From the NCBI GenBank assembly GCA_963742345.1, contig CAVULO010000010.1:248001-312000 (forward strand): a stretch of 64,000 bases of DNA, in the 5' to 3' direction. The position numbers were made by a program, and so were the translations under genes. Every line of letters begins with the position of its first letter. Within the stretch, counting starts at the first letter, position 1. Under the pieces are notes generated by a model, which had not been told where the DNA came from, searched no databases, and saw nothing but the letters and a program-made list of their open reading frames with translations. Shown here piece after piece: positions 1-7,551 of the stretch. Origin of the DNA: Pseudolabrys sp963742345 (GTDB taxonomy: Bacteria; Pseudomonadota; Alphaproteobacteria; Rhizobiales; Xanthobacteraceae).

Positions 1-2
1 TT

Positions 3-383
3 CCCAAGAGTCACAAGCAGGGCGTGCTCGCCGCCGGGCACGATAAGACCACCACGTCCTATCCCTTGTGGACCTTAGACAAGGAAACCGTGACGCGGCT
101 CGCGCAAGAGGCCGCCGGCCCCGACGGCGTCGGCATCGTTGCCCCCACGGGAAAAGCGGGCTCGGTATTGATGTTCCACGGCAATCTGGTGCACGCCTCG
201 CCGCCGAACATCACGCCCTATCCGCGCAAGATCGTTTATTTGACGCTATGCGCGGTCTCCAACCACATTACAAAGTTCACGCGGCCGGAATGGATCGCTC
301 ACCGCGATTTCACGCCGATAGTGCCCGTGAGCGATGACGCGCTCATCGAATACGCGCGCGCACACAAGGTAGCCGCGGAATAG
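3..383 (+). CDS. Phytanoyl-CoA dioxygenase / ectoine hydroxylase-like protein, C-terminal part
   Basis: The reading frame is open from the window edge, so the start lies outside. What is visible is the distal half of a non-haem Fe(II)/2-oxoglutarate dioxygenase of the PhyH family: an opening P-K-S-H-K stretch as in the GSHKxG segment of ectoine hydroxylases, the distal iron-ligand histidine in MFHGNLVHAS, and a 2-oxoglutarate-binding arginine in YPRKIVYLTL. These enzymes hydroxylate small substrates such as ectoine or fatty acyl-CoA in the cytoplasm. The proximal HxD pair would be upstream and cannot be checked. No ectoine genes are visible here, so the substrate is unknown. Confidence 0.75.
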   Translation, partial: PKSHKQGVLAAGHDKTTTSYPLWTLDKETVTRLAQEAAGPDGVGIVAPTGKAGSVLMFHGNLVHASPPNITPYPRKIVYLTLCAVSNHITKFTRPEWIAHRDFTPIVPVSDDALIEYARAHKVAAE

Positions 384-597
384 AATTCTGCGTTTGGCCG
401 CCATGGGAGATCGTTCGCTCGCTGCACTGCAGCGAATGCGATGTAACATTTTCGTTATGCGACCTGGTTCGTCGGCCTTGTAATTGCCGGACTTTGTTCG
501 TCCTATTGTGCAGGCCGAGCGCTTCGGGGGTAGCGTTTATTTCGAAATGGGCCGGGGGGCTCCGGAAAAGATCGTGCGCAAACGGATCGGACTCTAA

Positions 598-1227
598 ATG
601 TACACGCTCTATTCGATGCAGCGCTCGGGTAACAGTTACAAGGTCCGCCTCGCGCTGGCCCGTCTCGGAATTCCGTACAAGCTGGTCGAGGTCGACATCC
701 TGAAAGGCGAAAGCCGCACGCCCGAATTTCTCGGCAAGAATCCCAACGGGCAAGTGCCGCTGCTCGAAGTCGCGCCTGATCGCCATCTCGCGGAATCCAA
801 TGCCATTCTTTGGTACGTGGCGGGCGGCACGACACTTGCGCCGGAAGACCGCATCGGACGCGCCGAAGCGCTGCAATGGATGTTCTTCGAGCAACATAGT
901 CTCGAGCCCAATATCGGCGCCGCCTACTTCTGGCTCGCGCTTATCAAGGGCGGACGCGACCTGCAGAGCCACGCGCTCGAAGACTGGATGGAAAACGGCT
1001 ATCGCGCGCTTGGCGTGATGGAAACCCATCTCACCGCTCATCGCTATTTTGTCGCGGACCACTTCACCATCGCCGACATCGCGCTCTACGCGTATACCCA
1101 TGTCGCCGACCAGTGCGATTTCGACCTCAGCCGTTATCCGGCGATTCGCGCCTGGCTCGACCGAGTCGCCGAAGAGCCGGGCTATATCGCTATGGACTGG
1201 CAGGCAGAGCTCGCCCCGGCCCAGTAA
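598..1227 (+). CDS. Glutathione S-transferase family protein
   Basis: The 209-residue product has the two-domain cytosolic GST layout. The N-terminal thioredoxin-like half runs to about residue 80, with an early S-G-N-S-Y-K segment at the expected catalytic position, the cis-proline region NPNGQVPLLEV and the glutathione-contacting E-S-N-A-I motif. The all-helical C-terminal half contains the N-capping box FTIADIALYAY. Such enzymes conjugate or reduce electrophiles with glutathione. The gene stands alone. The exact class and substrate cannot be told. A second, frameshifted GST gene lies about 4 kb downstream but is not a close duplicate. Confidence 0.9.
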   Translation: MYTLYSMQRSGNSYKVRLALARLGIPYKLVEVDILKGESRTPEFLGKNPNGQVPLLEVAPDRHLAESNAILWYVAGGTTLAPEDRIGRAEALQWMFFEQHSLEPNIGAAYFWLALIKGGRDLQSHALEDWMENGYRALGVMETHLTAHRYFVADHFTIADIALYAYTHVADQCDFDLSRYPAIRAWLDRVAEEPGYIAMDWQAELAPAQ

Positions 1228-1369
1228 TGCTTGGAATTCCGCGGTTTTTATCGGCCGCCACGAAAACGCCCCGCTTCGTCACCGCCTCTGCCCCAATCGG
1301 GTCGAACCGTTGCCGGGTTCCGGCGTTATCCATCCGACATTGTTTAAACGGCCATTTTTCAGGTTCGCC

Positions 1370-1672
1370 ATGCGCAAGCACATTAGGTCTGCCGGGTTTA
1401 CGCCCCCGGCCAACCGCGAACTCGGTAGCGAGCATCGCACTGCCGCGCTTGCGGAACTGATCGCAAGCGTCGGCCTCGCCCTGTGCACCCTCGTCGCCGC
1501 CACCGCTGTCTCGGTTGGTATCGCGCGCGCGGACGTGGTGGGCAACGTGATCGACAACGAAAGTGGCCTGTTCGCGATCGCCCTTTTGCTCGGTCTCTTG
1601 TTCATCGGCATGAGCGGGCTGACCATTTTGTCGCTGCCGCACCACCATCGTCACAAAAAGACCCACAGCTAG
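1370..1672 (+). CDS. Small hypothetical membrane protein
   Basis: The frame is open further upstream, but the ATG at 1370 gives a coherent 100-residue protein. It has a polar N-terminus, a hydrophobic segment at about residues 28-52 that resembles a signal anchor ending in A-R-A, a second hydrophobic helix at about 66-90 (FAIALLLGLLFIGMSGL), and a His/Lys-rich tail (PHHHRHKKTHS). The layout suggests two membrane spans or a cleaved signal plus one span. I do not recognise a family. The His-rich end could bind metal, but that is only a guess. Confidence 0.55.
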   Translation: MRKHIRSAGFTPPANRELGSEHRTAALAELIASVGLALCTLVAATAVSVGIARADVVGNVIDNESGLFAIALLLGLLFIGMSGLTILSLPHHHRHKKTHS

Positions 1673-1733
1673 GCCGATCTATCGGAACTCCCCGCGATGT
1701 TGCACCGTTGAGGCGGCATCGGAGAAAACCGGT

Positions 1734-2864
1734 ATGCGACTTATCCTGGCGCTAGGCGCTGTGTTGGCGGCGAGCGGCGTCACGCAAGCGGCCGATCCGA
1801 TAGTCTCCAGCTCTGCCGGAAGCCTCACGATACAAACCGTCGCGAGCGGTCTCGTGAATCCCTGGTCGCTCGCTTTCTTACCCGACGGCCGCATGCTGGT
1901 GACCGAGCGGCCGGGACGTATGCGAATCGTTGCACGCAACGGCCAACTGTCTCCCGCGCTCGGTAACGTCCCGAAAGTCTATGCGCAAAGTCAGGCCGGA
2001 CTGATGGACGTGCTGCTGGCACGAGACTTCGACCGCACCCATACAATCTTTGTTTGTTACGCCGAACCGGCCGAAGGCGGCGGCCGCATCGCAGTGTTGC
2101 GCGCGCGCTTGATCGAAGACGAGACGCCTCGCCTCGACGCGGCATCCGTAATTTTCCGGCAGCAGGGCCCAGTCTCACGCGGGCTTAACATCGGCTGCCG
2201 CATGGTGCAGGCACCGGACGGCAATCTGTTCGTCACTCTCGGTGATAATTTCGGGCCGAAAGAACTGGCCCAAAAACTTGACAACCACATCGGCAAGATC
2301 GTGCACATCACGCCTGACGGTGCAGCACCGCCCGACAATCCTTTCGTCGGCAAACCGGATGCGTTACCGGAAATTTGGGCTTACGGCCTGCGCAACGCGC
2401 AAGGTCTTGCCTTCAATCCCGCCGACGGAAAACTATGGGAGCAGGAGCACGGCCCCATGGGCGGCGACGAGATCAACATCATCGAGAAGGGCCGCAATTA
2501 CGGCTGGCCGCGCGTCAGCTACGGCGTCAACTATGACGGCACCCCGGTCGGCACCGGCAAGGCAACGATGGAAGGCGTCACCGATCCGCTCTGGCACTGG
2601 ACGCCGTCGATCGCGCCGTCCGGCATGGCCTTCTATACCGGTGACCTGATTCCCGTCTGGAAAGGTGGCCTGTTTAACGGCGCGCTGAAATTCGAGTTGC
2701 TTTCGCGACTCGAGCTGAAGGGCGAAAAAGTGGTGAAGGAGGAGCGTCTTCTGCAAAACCTGCATGAACGCATCCGTGACGTGAGGCAGGGACCCGACGG
2801 CGCGCTCTATATTCTCACCGACAATTCCTCCGGACGCATCCTGCGCCTGGCGCCGACGAAATAA
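1734..2864 (+). CDS. PQQ-dependent sugar dehydrogenase (soluble aldose / YliI-like)
   Basis: This 376-residue protein has an N-terminal signal peptide ending near A-A-D and then a six-bladed beta-propeller of the glucose/sorbosone dehydrogenase family. Family hallmarks are visible: NPWSLAFLPDGRMLVTERPG near the start, a long central segment with AYGLRNAQGLAFNP, and EQEHGPMGGDEINIIEKGRNYGWP, which carries the Ca/PQQ-site residues. Relatives oxidise aldose sugars in the periplasm with PQQ and pass electrons to the respiratory chain. No PQQ synthesis genes are seen nearby. The gene ends just before a palindromic repeat that separates it from the convergent DUF486 gene. Confidence 0.88.
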   Translation: MRLILALGAVLAASGVTQAADPIVSSSAGSLTIQTVASGLVNPWSLAFLPDGRMLVTERPGRMRIVARNGQLSPALGNVPKVYAQSQAGLMDVLLARDFDRTHTIFVCYAEPAEGGGRIAVLRARLIEDETPRLDAASVIFRQQGPVSRGLNIGCRMVQAPDGNLFVTLGDNFGPKELAQKLDNHIGKIVHITPDGAAPPDNPFVGKPDALPEIWAYGLRNAQGLAFNPADGKLWEQEHGPMGGDEINIIEKGRNYGWPRVSYGVNYDGTPVGTGKATMEGVTDPLWHWTPSIAPSGMAFYTGDLIPVWKGGLFNGALKFELLSRLELKGEKVVKEERLLQNLHERIRDVRQGPDGALYILTDNSSGRILRLAPTK

Positions 2865-2880
2865 CGATGGCCGTCGGCAT

Positions 2881-2912
2881 CGTCATGCCCAGCCTTGTCC
2901 CGGGCATGACGG
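2881..2912. repeat. Short intergenic palindrome (REP-like)
   Basis: Two 10-base arms (CGTCATGCCC and GGGCATGACG) are separated by about ten bases, between the convergent sugar dehydrogenase and DUF486 genes. This sequence type recurs in Rhizobiales intergenic regions. The hairpin could stop transcription from both sides, although no T-run follows it. Confidence 0.55.
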
Positions 2913-2931
2913 ATGAGAGATCATGCCAACT

Positions 2932-3282
2932 TCACCACTTGTGAAACACAAAAAACGCGCCAGCCGCGATCAGGGCGAAGCCGAAGCCCTGGCTCAATGT
3001 GATGGGCTCACGCAAATAGACGAACGAAAATCCGGCGAACACCACGAAAGTGATCACCTCTTGTATCGTCTTCAACTGTGCAGCGTTGTAGACGGCGTTG
3101 CCGAAGCGATTGGCCGGCACCGCCAGGCAGTATTCGACGAAGGCGAGCCCCCAACTGATGAGGATGACATAAAATAACGGGACCTCCTTGTAGCGCAGGT
3201 GCCAATACCAGGCGGTCGTCATGAAGACGTTAGAGCCGATCAACAGCATGATCGGCGTGAGATAGGGCGACAAAACTGGCAT
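2932..3282 (-). CDS. DMT-family protein (DUF486)
   Basis: The product is 116 residues from the chosen ATG at 3282; an upstream in-frame start at 3321 would add 13 polar residues. It has four hydrophobic helices, beginning with PYLTPIMLLIGSNVFMTTAW and ending with the EPITLSQGFGFALIAAGAFF segment. This is the pattern of DUF486, a half-size member of the drug/metabolite transporter superfamily that probably works as a dimer. Substrate unknown. It is transcribed convergently to the sugar dehydrogenase. Confidence 0.88.
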   Translation of the reverse strand: MPVLSPYLTPIMLLIGSNVFMTTAWYWHLRYKEVPLFYVILISWGLAFVEYCLAVPANRFGNAVYNAAQLKTIQEVITFVVFAGFSFVYLREPITLSQGFGFALIAAGAFFVFHKW

Positions 3283-3438
3283 GGGAATCTCTGGAGTGTG
3301 GGCGGGCGCGCAACGAGGCAAATCGAACGACTTTATAACGCGAAAGTTTACAGGCGGTAGGGCATGTCACCGTCCCGTCATGGCCTCGCGCTAACAACAC
3401 CGTGCTCCTGTCTTTGTTGCGTATGCGTACCCCATCTT

Positions 3439-3480
3439 GCGGTCCCGCCGGCTGCCCCTGCTGCTCCGGGACCGCTTTTC
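3439..3480 (+). terminator. Orphan terminator-like hairpin
   Basis: Arms GCGGTCCC (3439-3446) and GGGACCGC (3468-3475) enclose a 21-base loop and are followed by TTTTCTTTT. No plus-strand gene ends just upstream, since the preceding gene is on the minus strand. The hairpin may therefore end a short non-coding transcript or lie in the leader of the SH3-like gene. Confidence 0.4.
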
Positions 3481-3596
3481 TTTTGGCGGCCGACGGCTTT
3501 CCACTGCTATCCGGTCACGGGATCATCGACCTGTGCTAGGTTCGCGCGGCCTCGGGCTGCGCTTGCCCGCGCTCGTACCGAACCGGGAGCTGTACG

Positions 3597-4370
3597 ATGC
3601 AAACCATTCGTCTGACGTCTGCCCTTGCAGCTCTGCTGATTGCCAGTGCAACGTCGGCGACTGCGCAAAACCCGCCGCGAGGCCAGCAACCACCCCCGCC
3701 CGCAAAGGCCGGACCTTACAAAGTGGTACCGGTGGCGCCGCCGCCCTCAATAAACGATCCCACCTTCGAGGCATTCCGCAAGCAGATGGGCGAAGCCGCC
3801 CAGCGCAAAGATCGCGCGGCGCTGGCGAAGCTCGTGATCGGGCAAGGATTCTTCTGGGTGCGCGAGAACGGCGACCGCGCCGACAAGCGCAAATCCGGCA
3901 CGGACAATCTGGCGGCAGCGCTCGGCCTGAACAACAAGGACGGCGCCGGCTGGGACATGCTCGCGAGCTTTGCCGATGATCCCACCGGTTCGCTCTCGCC
4001 CGATCACAAAGGCGTAGTTTGCGCGCCCGCCGACCCGACTTTCGACGGCAAGGCGTTCAACGACCTGATGCAAAGCACCAAAACTGACGTGAGCGAGTGG
4101 GGTTATCCTGTGGCCGCCAACGTCGATGTGCGCGCGACGCCGCAAGCCAGCGCGCCAGTCATCGAGAAGCTTGGATTAGCCTTCGTACGTATCATTCCGG
4201 AAGGCGGACCGAACGTTCCGACTTTCCTTCGCGTCGTCACACCGGCCGGCAAGATTGGCTATGTGTCGGTAGACTCGGTTGCGCCAATCGGCAACGACCA
4301 GATTTGCTACGCCAAGGATGCGAGCGGCTGGAAGATCGGCGGTTATATCGGCGGCGGCGACTCCGAGTAA
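3597..4370 (+). CDS. Exported SH3-domain-like protein
   Basis: The 257-residue product starts with a clear signal peptide (about 23 residues, cleaved after A-T-A-Q), then a Pro-rich linker, then a helical segment around QMGEAAQRKDRAALAKLV. In the C-terminal third is a bacterial SH3-like region: NVDVRATPQASAPVIEKLG is a typical start, and GKIGYVSVDSV follows. The protein is probably periplasmic and may bind cell-wall or protein ligands. Similar uncharacterised proteins occur in Bradyrhizobiaceae. There is no operon partner. Confidence 0.75.
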   Translation: MQTIRLTSALAALLIASATSATAQNPPRGQQPPPPAKAGPYKVVPVAPPPSINDPTFEAFRKQMGEAAQRKDRAALAKLVIGQGFFWVRENGDRADKRKSGTDNLAAALGLNNKDGAGWDMLASFADDPTGSLSPDHKGVVCAPADPTFDGKAFNDLMQSTKTDVSEWGYPVAANVDVRATPQASAPVIEKLGLAFVRIIPEGGPNVPTFLRVVTPAGKIGYVSVDSVAPIGNDQICYAKDASGWKIGGYIGGGDSE

Positions 4371-4388
4371 CAGGATCGTCGCGCCGGT

Positions 4389-4652
4389 TCAGCCGTAGCG
4401 CAGCTTCATCGCCAGAATCGGGGTCATCAGTGCGAACGTCACCGCGTTGGAGCCGATCAGCGGCCAGTCGCCGATCGCTACGCCGTAGACCAGCCAAAGC
4501 AGGACGCCGAACGTGAATGCAGCGGTCGCCGGCAAAGACAGCGCGCGCGTCTCCTTGTCGCGCATGACCTTGAGTGCCTGCGGCAGCCAGCACATTGTGG
4601 TGAGCATGGCACCGGCACCGCCAATGAGATCGACGAGGGGGAACGTCGCCAT
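4389..4652 (-). CDS. SemiSWEET-type transporter (MtN3/PQ-loop)
   Basis: This 87-residue, three-helix membrane protein carries the PQ-loop signature WLPQALKVMRDKETRALSLP in helix 1, as in bacterial SemiSWEETs. These dimerise to pass small sugars across the inner membrane. The length matches the family. It is convergent with the SH3-like gene, 18 bases apart, and divergent from the CWC-type gene. Substrate unknown. Confidence 0.9.
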   Translation of the reverse strand: MATFPLVDLIGGAGAMLTTMCWLPQALKVMRDKETRALSLPATAAFTFGVLLWLVYGVAIGDWPLIGSNAVTFALMTPILAMKLRYG

Positions 4653-4723
4653 AAGATTGCGTTACGACTGATTCGACTCTGGAATATGACAGTTCCAAGC
4701 TGGCCCGGCCGACGGCGTATTTC

Positions 4724-4939
4724 ATGCGATCAAATCCAAACCCGCCCCGAAAACTCGCCTGTGCCCGTTGCGGCACGGCGTTCGAATGTGGATTGAGCAC
4801 CGATTGCTGGTGTGCGGCCGAGCCCTACCGGCTGCCAATGACCAAAGCCCGGCTGGAGGACTGCCTGTGCCCCGACTGCCTGCGCAAGGCGGCGGAAGCA
4901 CTGGCCGACAGCAGGCGCGCCGCCGAAGGAAACACTTAA
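4724..4939 (+). CDS. Cysteine-rich CWC family protein
   Basis: The product is 71 residues with two CxxC pairs and further cysteines (CARCGTAFECG, TDCWCAAEPYRLP, CLCPDCLRKA). This spacing matches the small cysteine-rich CWC family, which probably folds round a zinc or iron centre. Its function is unknown. It lies about 95 bases before a glutathione transferase gene. Confidence 0.82.
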   Translation: MRSNPNPPRKLACARCGTAFECGLSTDCWCAAEPYRLPMTKARLEDCLCPDCLRKAAEALADSRRAAEGNT

Positions 4940-5034
4940 GCCCGGCTGCAACCGCCGGACCCGAGACAGACCCGCTTCCGCTCGTCTATAGAAAAGCCGC
5001 CGCAGTCCGCGGTCACTCCAGGCGAGACAATCCC

Positions 5035-5734
5035 ATGATCGACTTTTACGCGCTGACCAGCCCGAACGTGCAGAAGATCTTCATTATGCTCGAGGAATGC
5101 GGGCTGCCCTACAATATCAAGCCGGTGGACGTCTGGGCGGGCGAACAGTTCACGCCGGAATTTGCCAAGATCAATCCACTGTTGAAGGTGCCGGCGATCG
5201 TCGACAGCGAAGGACCCGGCGGCAAGCCCTATACCGTCATCGAGTTCGGGCGCGATCCTCATCTATCTGGCTGAGAAAACCGGAAAGTTCATCCCTCACG
5301 AGCCTGTCGCCCGCTACGACACGCTGCAATGGCTGACCGTGCAGGTCGCCAATCTCGGTCCGATGAGCGGACAGCATGTGCACTTCAGCAAGTTCGCCGG
5401 CGGCGGCAATGATTATAGTGCCAGCCGCTACCGAACCCAGGTGCTCAAGCTTTTCGATCTTTACGAGCAGCGATTGTCGGCGCGTCCTTACGTCGCCGGT
5501 GACGAGTACACGATTGCCGACATGGCGGCGTGGCCCTGGCTGCGCAATTTCGAGTTGCTCGCGATCGATCCGGCAAGATATCCGACCATTAAAAAGTGGG
5601 TGGACAAGATCGCCGCTCGCGATGCCGTCAAGCGCGCGCTCGCCCAGGTCGGCACGCTCAAATCGGTGCGCGACAAGGCCAGCGACGACCAGAAGGACCG
5701 TTTTTTCGGGCGCGGAAAATACGCCAAGGCGTGA
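5035..5734 (+). CDS. Glutathione S-transferase, frameshifted
   Basis: The first frame, from ATG 5035, encodes the thioredoxin-like half (MIDFYALTSPNVQKIFIMLE, then LKVPAIVD). It runs out of register at E-F-G-R-D near 5246, where E-S-G-A-I-L-I-Y-L-A-E is expected. Removing one T at about 5245-5246 restores that motif and joins the helical half, which contains YVAGDEYTIADMAAWPW and ends at 5734. The corrected length is 232 residues, normal for the YghU/YfcG-like GSTs. As given, the gene is broken. This is either a single sequencing insertion or a fresh pseudogene. Confidence 0.85.
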
Positions 5735-5871
5735 TCTGCGATCGGCGTCCTGCCAGGCGTTCCTGGGATGCGTTCCCCGGATGCGGCGCAGTGTGGCACT
5801 CTTTCCACGACCGCGGGCGCAGACCATAATGCTGCGCCCCGTACACCATCCCGCCAGCGAAAGCTCCCACC

Positions 5872-6171
5872 ATGATCCTCGAAATTGCACAGATCGACGT
5901 AAAACCCGGCATGGAAACCGAATTTGAAGCCGGCGTGAAAAAAGCCGCACCAATTTTCAAGCGTGCCAAGGGCTGCAAATTCATGACCTTGCAACGCTCG
6001 CACGAGATGCCGCAGCGTTACCGGTTATTCGTGCAATGGGAGACGCTGGAAAATCACACCAAGGATTTTCGCGAATCCCCGGATTTCCACGAGTGGCGCA
6101 AGCTCGTCGGCCACTGCTTCACATCACCGCCGAATGTCGAGCATGTCGTCGAGGTGATGCGCGGTTTTTGA
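5872..6171 (+). CDS. Antibiotic biosynthesis monooxygenase (ABM) domain protein
   Basis: This 99-residue protein is a single ferredoxin-like ABM domain: an opening beta strand MILEIAQIDVKPGMETEFE, a helix with AAPIFKRAKGCKFMTLQRS, and a closing F-R-E-S-P-D-F segment. Dimeric ABM proteins oxidise quinone-like or aldehyde compounds without cofactor, or act as quinol monooxygenases. Nearby genes do not reveal the substrate. Confidence 0.85.
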   Translation: MILEIAQIDVKPGMETEFEAGVKKAAPIFKRAKGCKFMTLQRSHEMPQRYRLFVQWETLENHTKDFRESPDFHEWRKLVGHCFTSPPNVEHVVEVMRGF

Positions 6172-6188
6172 GGTGATGCGCCAGCCCA

Positions 6189-6266
6189 TTCTCCGCTCAT
6201 CCCCGCGCAAGCGGGAATTGCTGGTGCATTTTGCACTGGGTCCCCGCTTTCGCGGAGACGAGCGGA
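6189..6266. repeat. Long imperfect inverted repeat (REP/BIME-like)
   Basis: Two arms of about 22 bases (6191-6212 and 6242-6265) carry CCGCTC and GAGCGG ends and GC-rich cores with CCCCGCG and CGCGGAG blocks. They can fold into a long imperfect hairpin. The sequence sits between the ABM gene and the MetE-like gene. It resembles the CCCCGCGAAAGCGGGG family of interspersed palindromes in Rhizobiales. Confidence 0.55.
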
Positions 6267-6291
6267 TTAACGCAGCTTGAATGGCCTTGGC

Positions 6292-7440
6292 ATGAAGAAC
6301 GCAAGCCGCATCCTCACCACCCACACCGGCAGCCTCCCGCGCACGGCAAAAGTGGTGGAGTTGCTGCTGGCCGAAGAAAAACAACCGGGCGCGCGCCGTA
6401 CCGAATTGCAGGCCGCCGTGCGCGAGGCCGTCGCGCTCGTCGTCAACAAACAGATCGAATGCGGCCTCGACATCATCAACGACGGCGAGCAAGGCCGCAC
6501 CGACTACACCGTGCACGTTATGCGCCGGCTCACCGGCTACGATGGCCCAAGCGCGCCACCGATGGGCACCGGCGATGAAGAATTTCCCGAGCTCGCCGCA
6601 CAGCTTAAATTTTTTGCCTCGCCGTTCCAGCACCGGCCGGCCTGTTCCGGGCCCGTCGACTGGAAGGATTGGCCGGCCGCACAGGCCGATATCGACCTCG
6701 CCAAGCGCGCGATTCAGGGGGCCAAAGCCGAGGACATTTTCATGACCTCGCCCTCGCCCGGCCAGATCGCTCGCTATCTCAAGAATCGCTACTACAAAAA
6801 TGACGAGGACTACATCTTCGCGCTCGCCGACGTCATGCGCCGAGAGTACCGGGCCATCGTCGAGGCCGGCTTCATTTTGCAGCTGGATTGTCCCGATCTC
6901 GCAATGCTGCGGCACATGGTCTACCTCGACCTGCCGCTCGCCGATTACCGCAAGATCATCGCCACCAATGTTTCCGCGCTCAATCATGCGGTGCGCGATC
7001 TTCCTCCCGAAAGGATGCGCATGCATGTGTGCTGGGGCTCGACCATGGCGCCACACCACACCGACGTTGAGCTTAAAGACATCGTCGACATCGTGCTCTC
7101 GGCGCGCCCGCATGCGGTCTCGTTCCCTGCTGCCAACGCCCGGCACGAGCACGAATGGAAAATCTGGCGCGAGGTGAACCTGCCGGCCGGCAAGAAGATC
7201 ATTCCAGGCGTGATCGATTCAACCTCCAACATCGTCGAGCATCCCGAAGTGGTCGCCGACCGCATCATGAACTTCGCCTCGGTGGTTGGGCGAGAGAACG
7301 TGATTGCGGGCGTCGATTGCGGCTTCGGCACATTTGCCGGCCGCGTGCAGGTGGACACGAAGATTGTCTGGCTGAAGCTCCAGGCCCTCACCGAAGGCGC
7401 ACGGCGCGCCTCAAAACAGCTGTGGGCGAAAGCGGCATAA
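6292..7440 (+). CDS. Cobalamin-independent methionine synthase II-like (MetE C-terminal) protein
   Basis: The 382-residue product corresponds only to the catalytic C-terminal barrel of MetE: TTHTGSLPR at the start, DIINDGEQGR, QLDCPDLAM, a HVCWGS-like segment and GVIDSTSNIVEHPEVVADRI. True MetE is about 750 residues, so this is the stand-alone II-type family found in many alphaproteobacteria, whose methyl donor and substrate are mostly unproven. I chose ATG 6292 because the upstream TTG would add only five residues. The window also has metH, so this may serve another methyl transfer. Confidence 0.85.
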   Translation: MKNASRILTTHTGSLPRTAKVVELLLAEEKQPGARRTELQAAVREAVALVVNKQIECGLDIINDGEQGRTDYTVHVMRRLTGYDGPSAPPMGTGDEEFPELAAQLKFFASPFQHRPACSGPVDWKDWPAAQADIDLAKRAIQGAKAEDIFMTSPSPGQIARYLKNRYYKNDEDYIFALADVMRREYRAIVEAGFILQLDCPDLAMLRHMVYLDLPLADYRKIIATNVSALNHAVRDLPPERMRMHVCWGSTMAPHHTDVELKDIVDIVLSARPHAVSFPAANARHEHEWKIWREVNLPAGKKIIPGVIDSTSNIVEHPEVVADRIMNFASVVGRENVIAGVDCGFGTFAGRVQVDTKIVWLKLQALTEGARRASKQLWAKAA

Positions 7441-7480
7441 AGCTCCGCAGGCCCCGGGCGTGAGCTACCTCACACTGGTC

Positions 7481-7506
7481 TACACCTTATAGGTGTAATA
7501 TTTTTG
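7481..7506 (+). terminator. Weak terminator-like inverted repeat after the MetE-like gene
   Basis: TACACCT (7481-7487), a 3-base loop and AGGTGTA (7491-7497) are followed by ATATTTTTG. It could end the MetE-like transcript. An operator role for the downstream phosphoesterase gene is possible too. Confidence 0.4.
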
Positions 7507-7551
7507 CACTGAACTTTGGAGTTAATGGCCCTCTTTCAGGGAGACCCCGCC

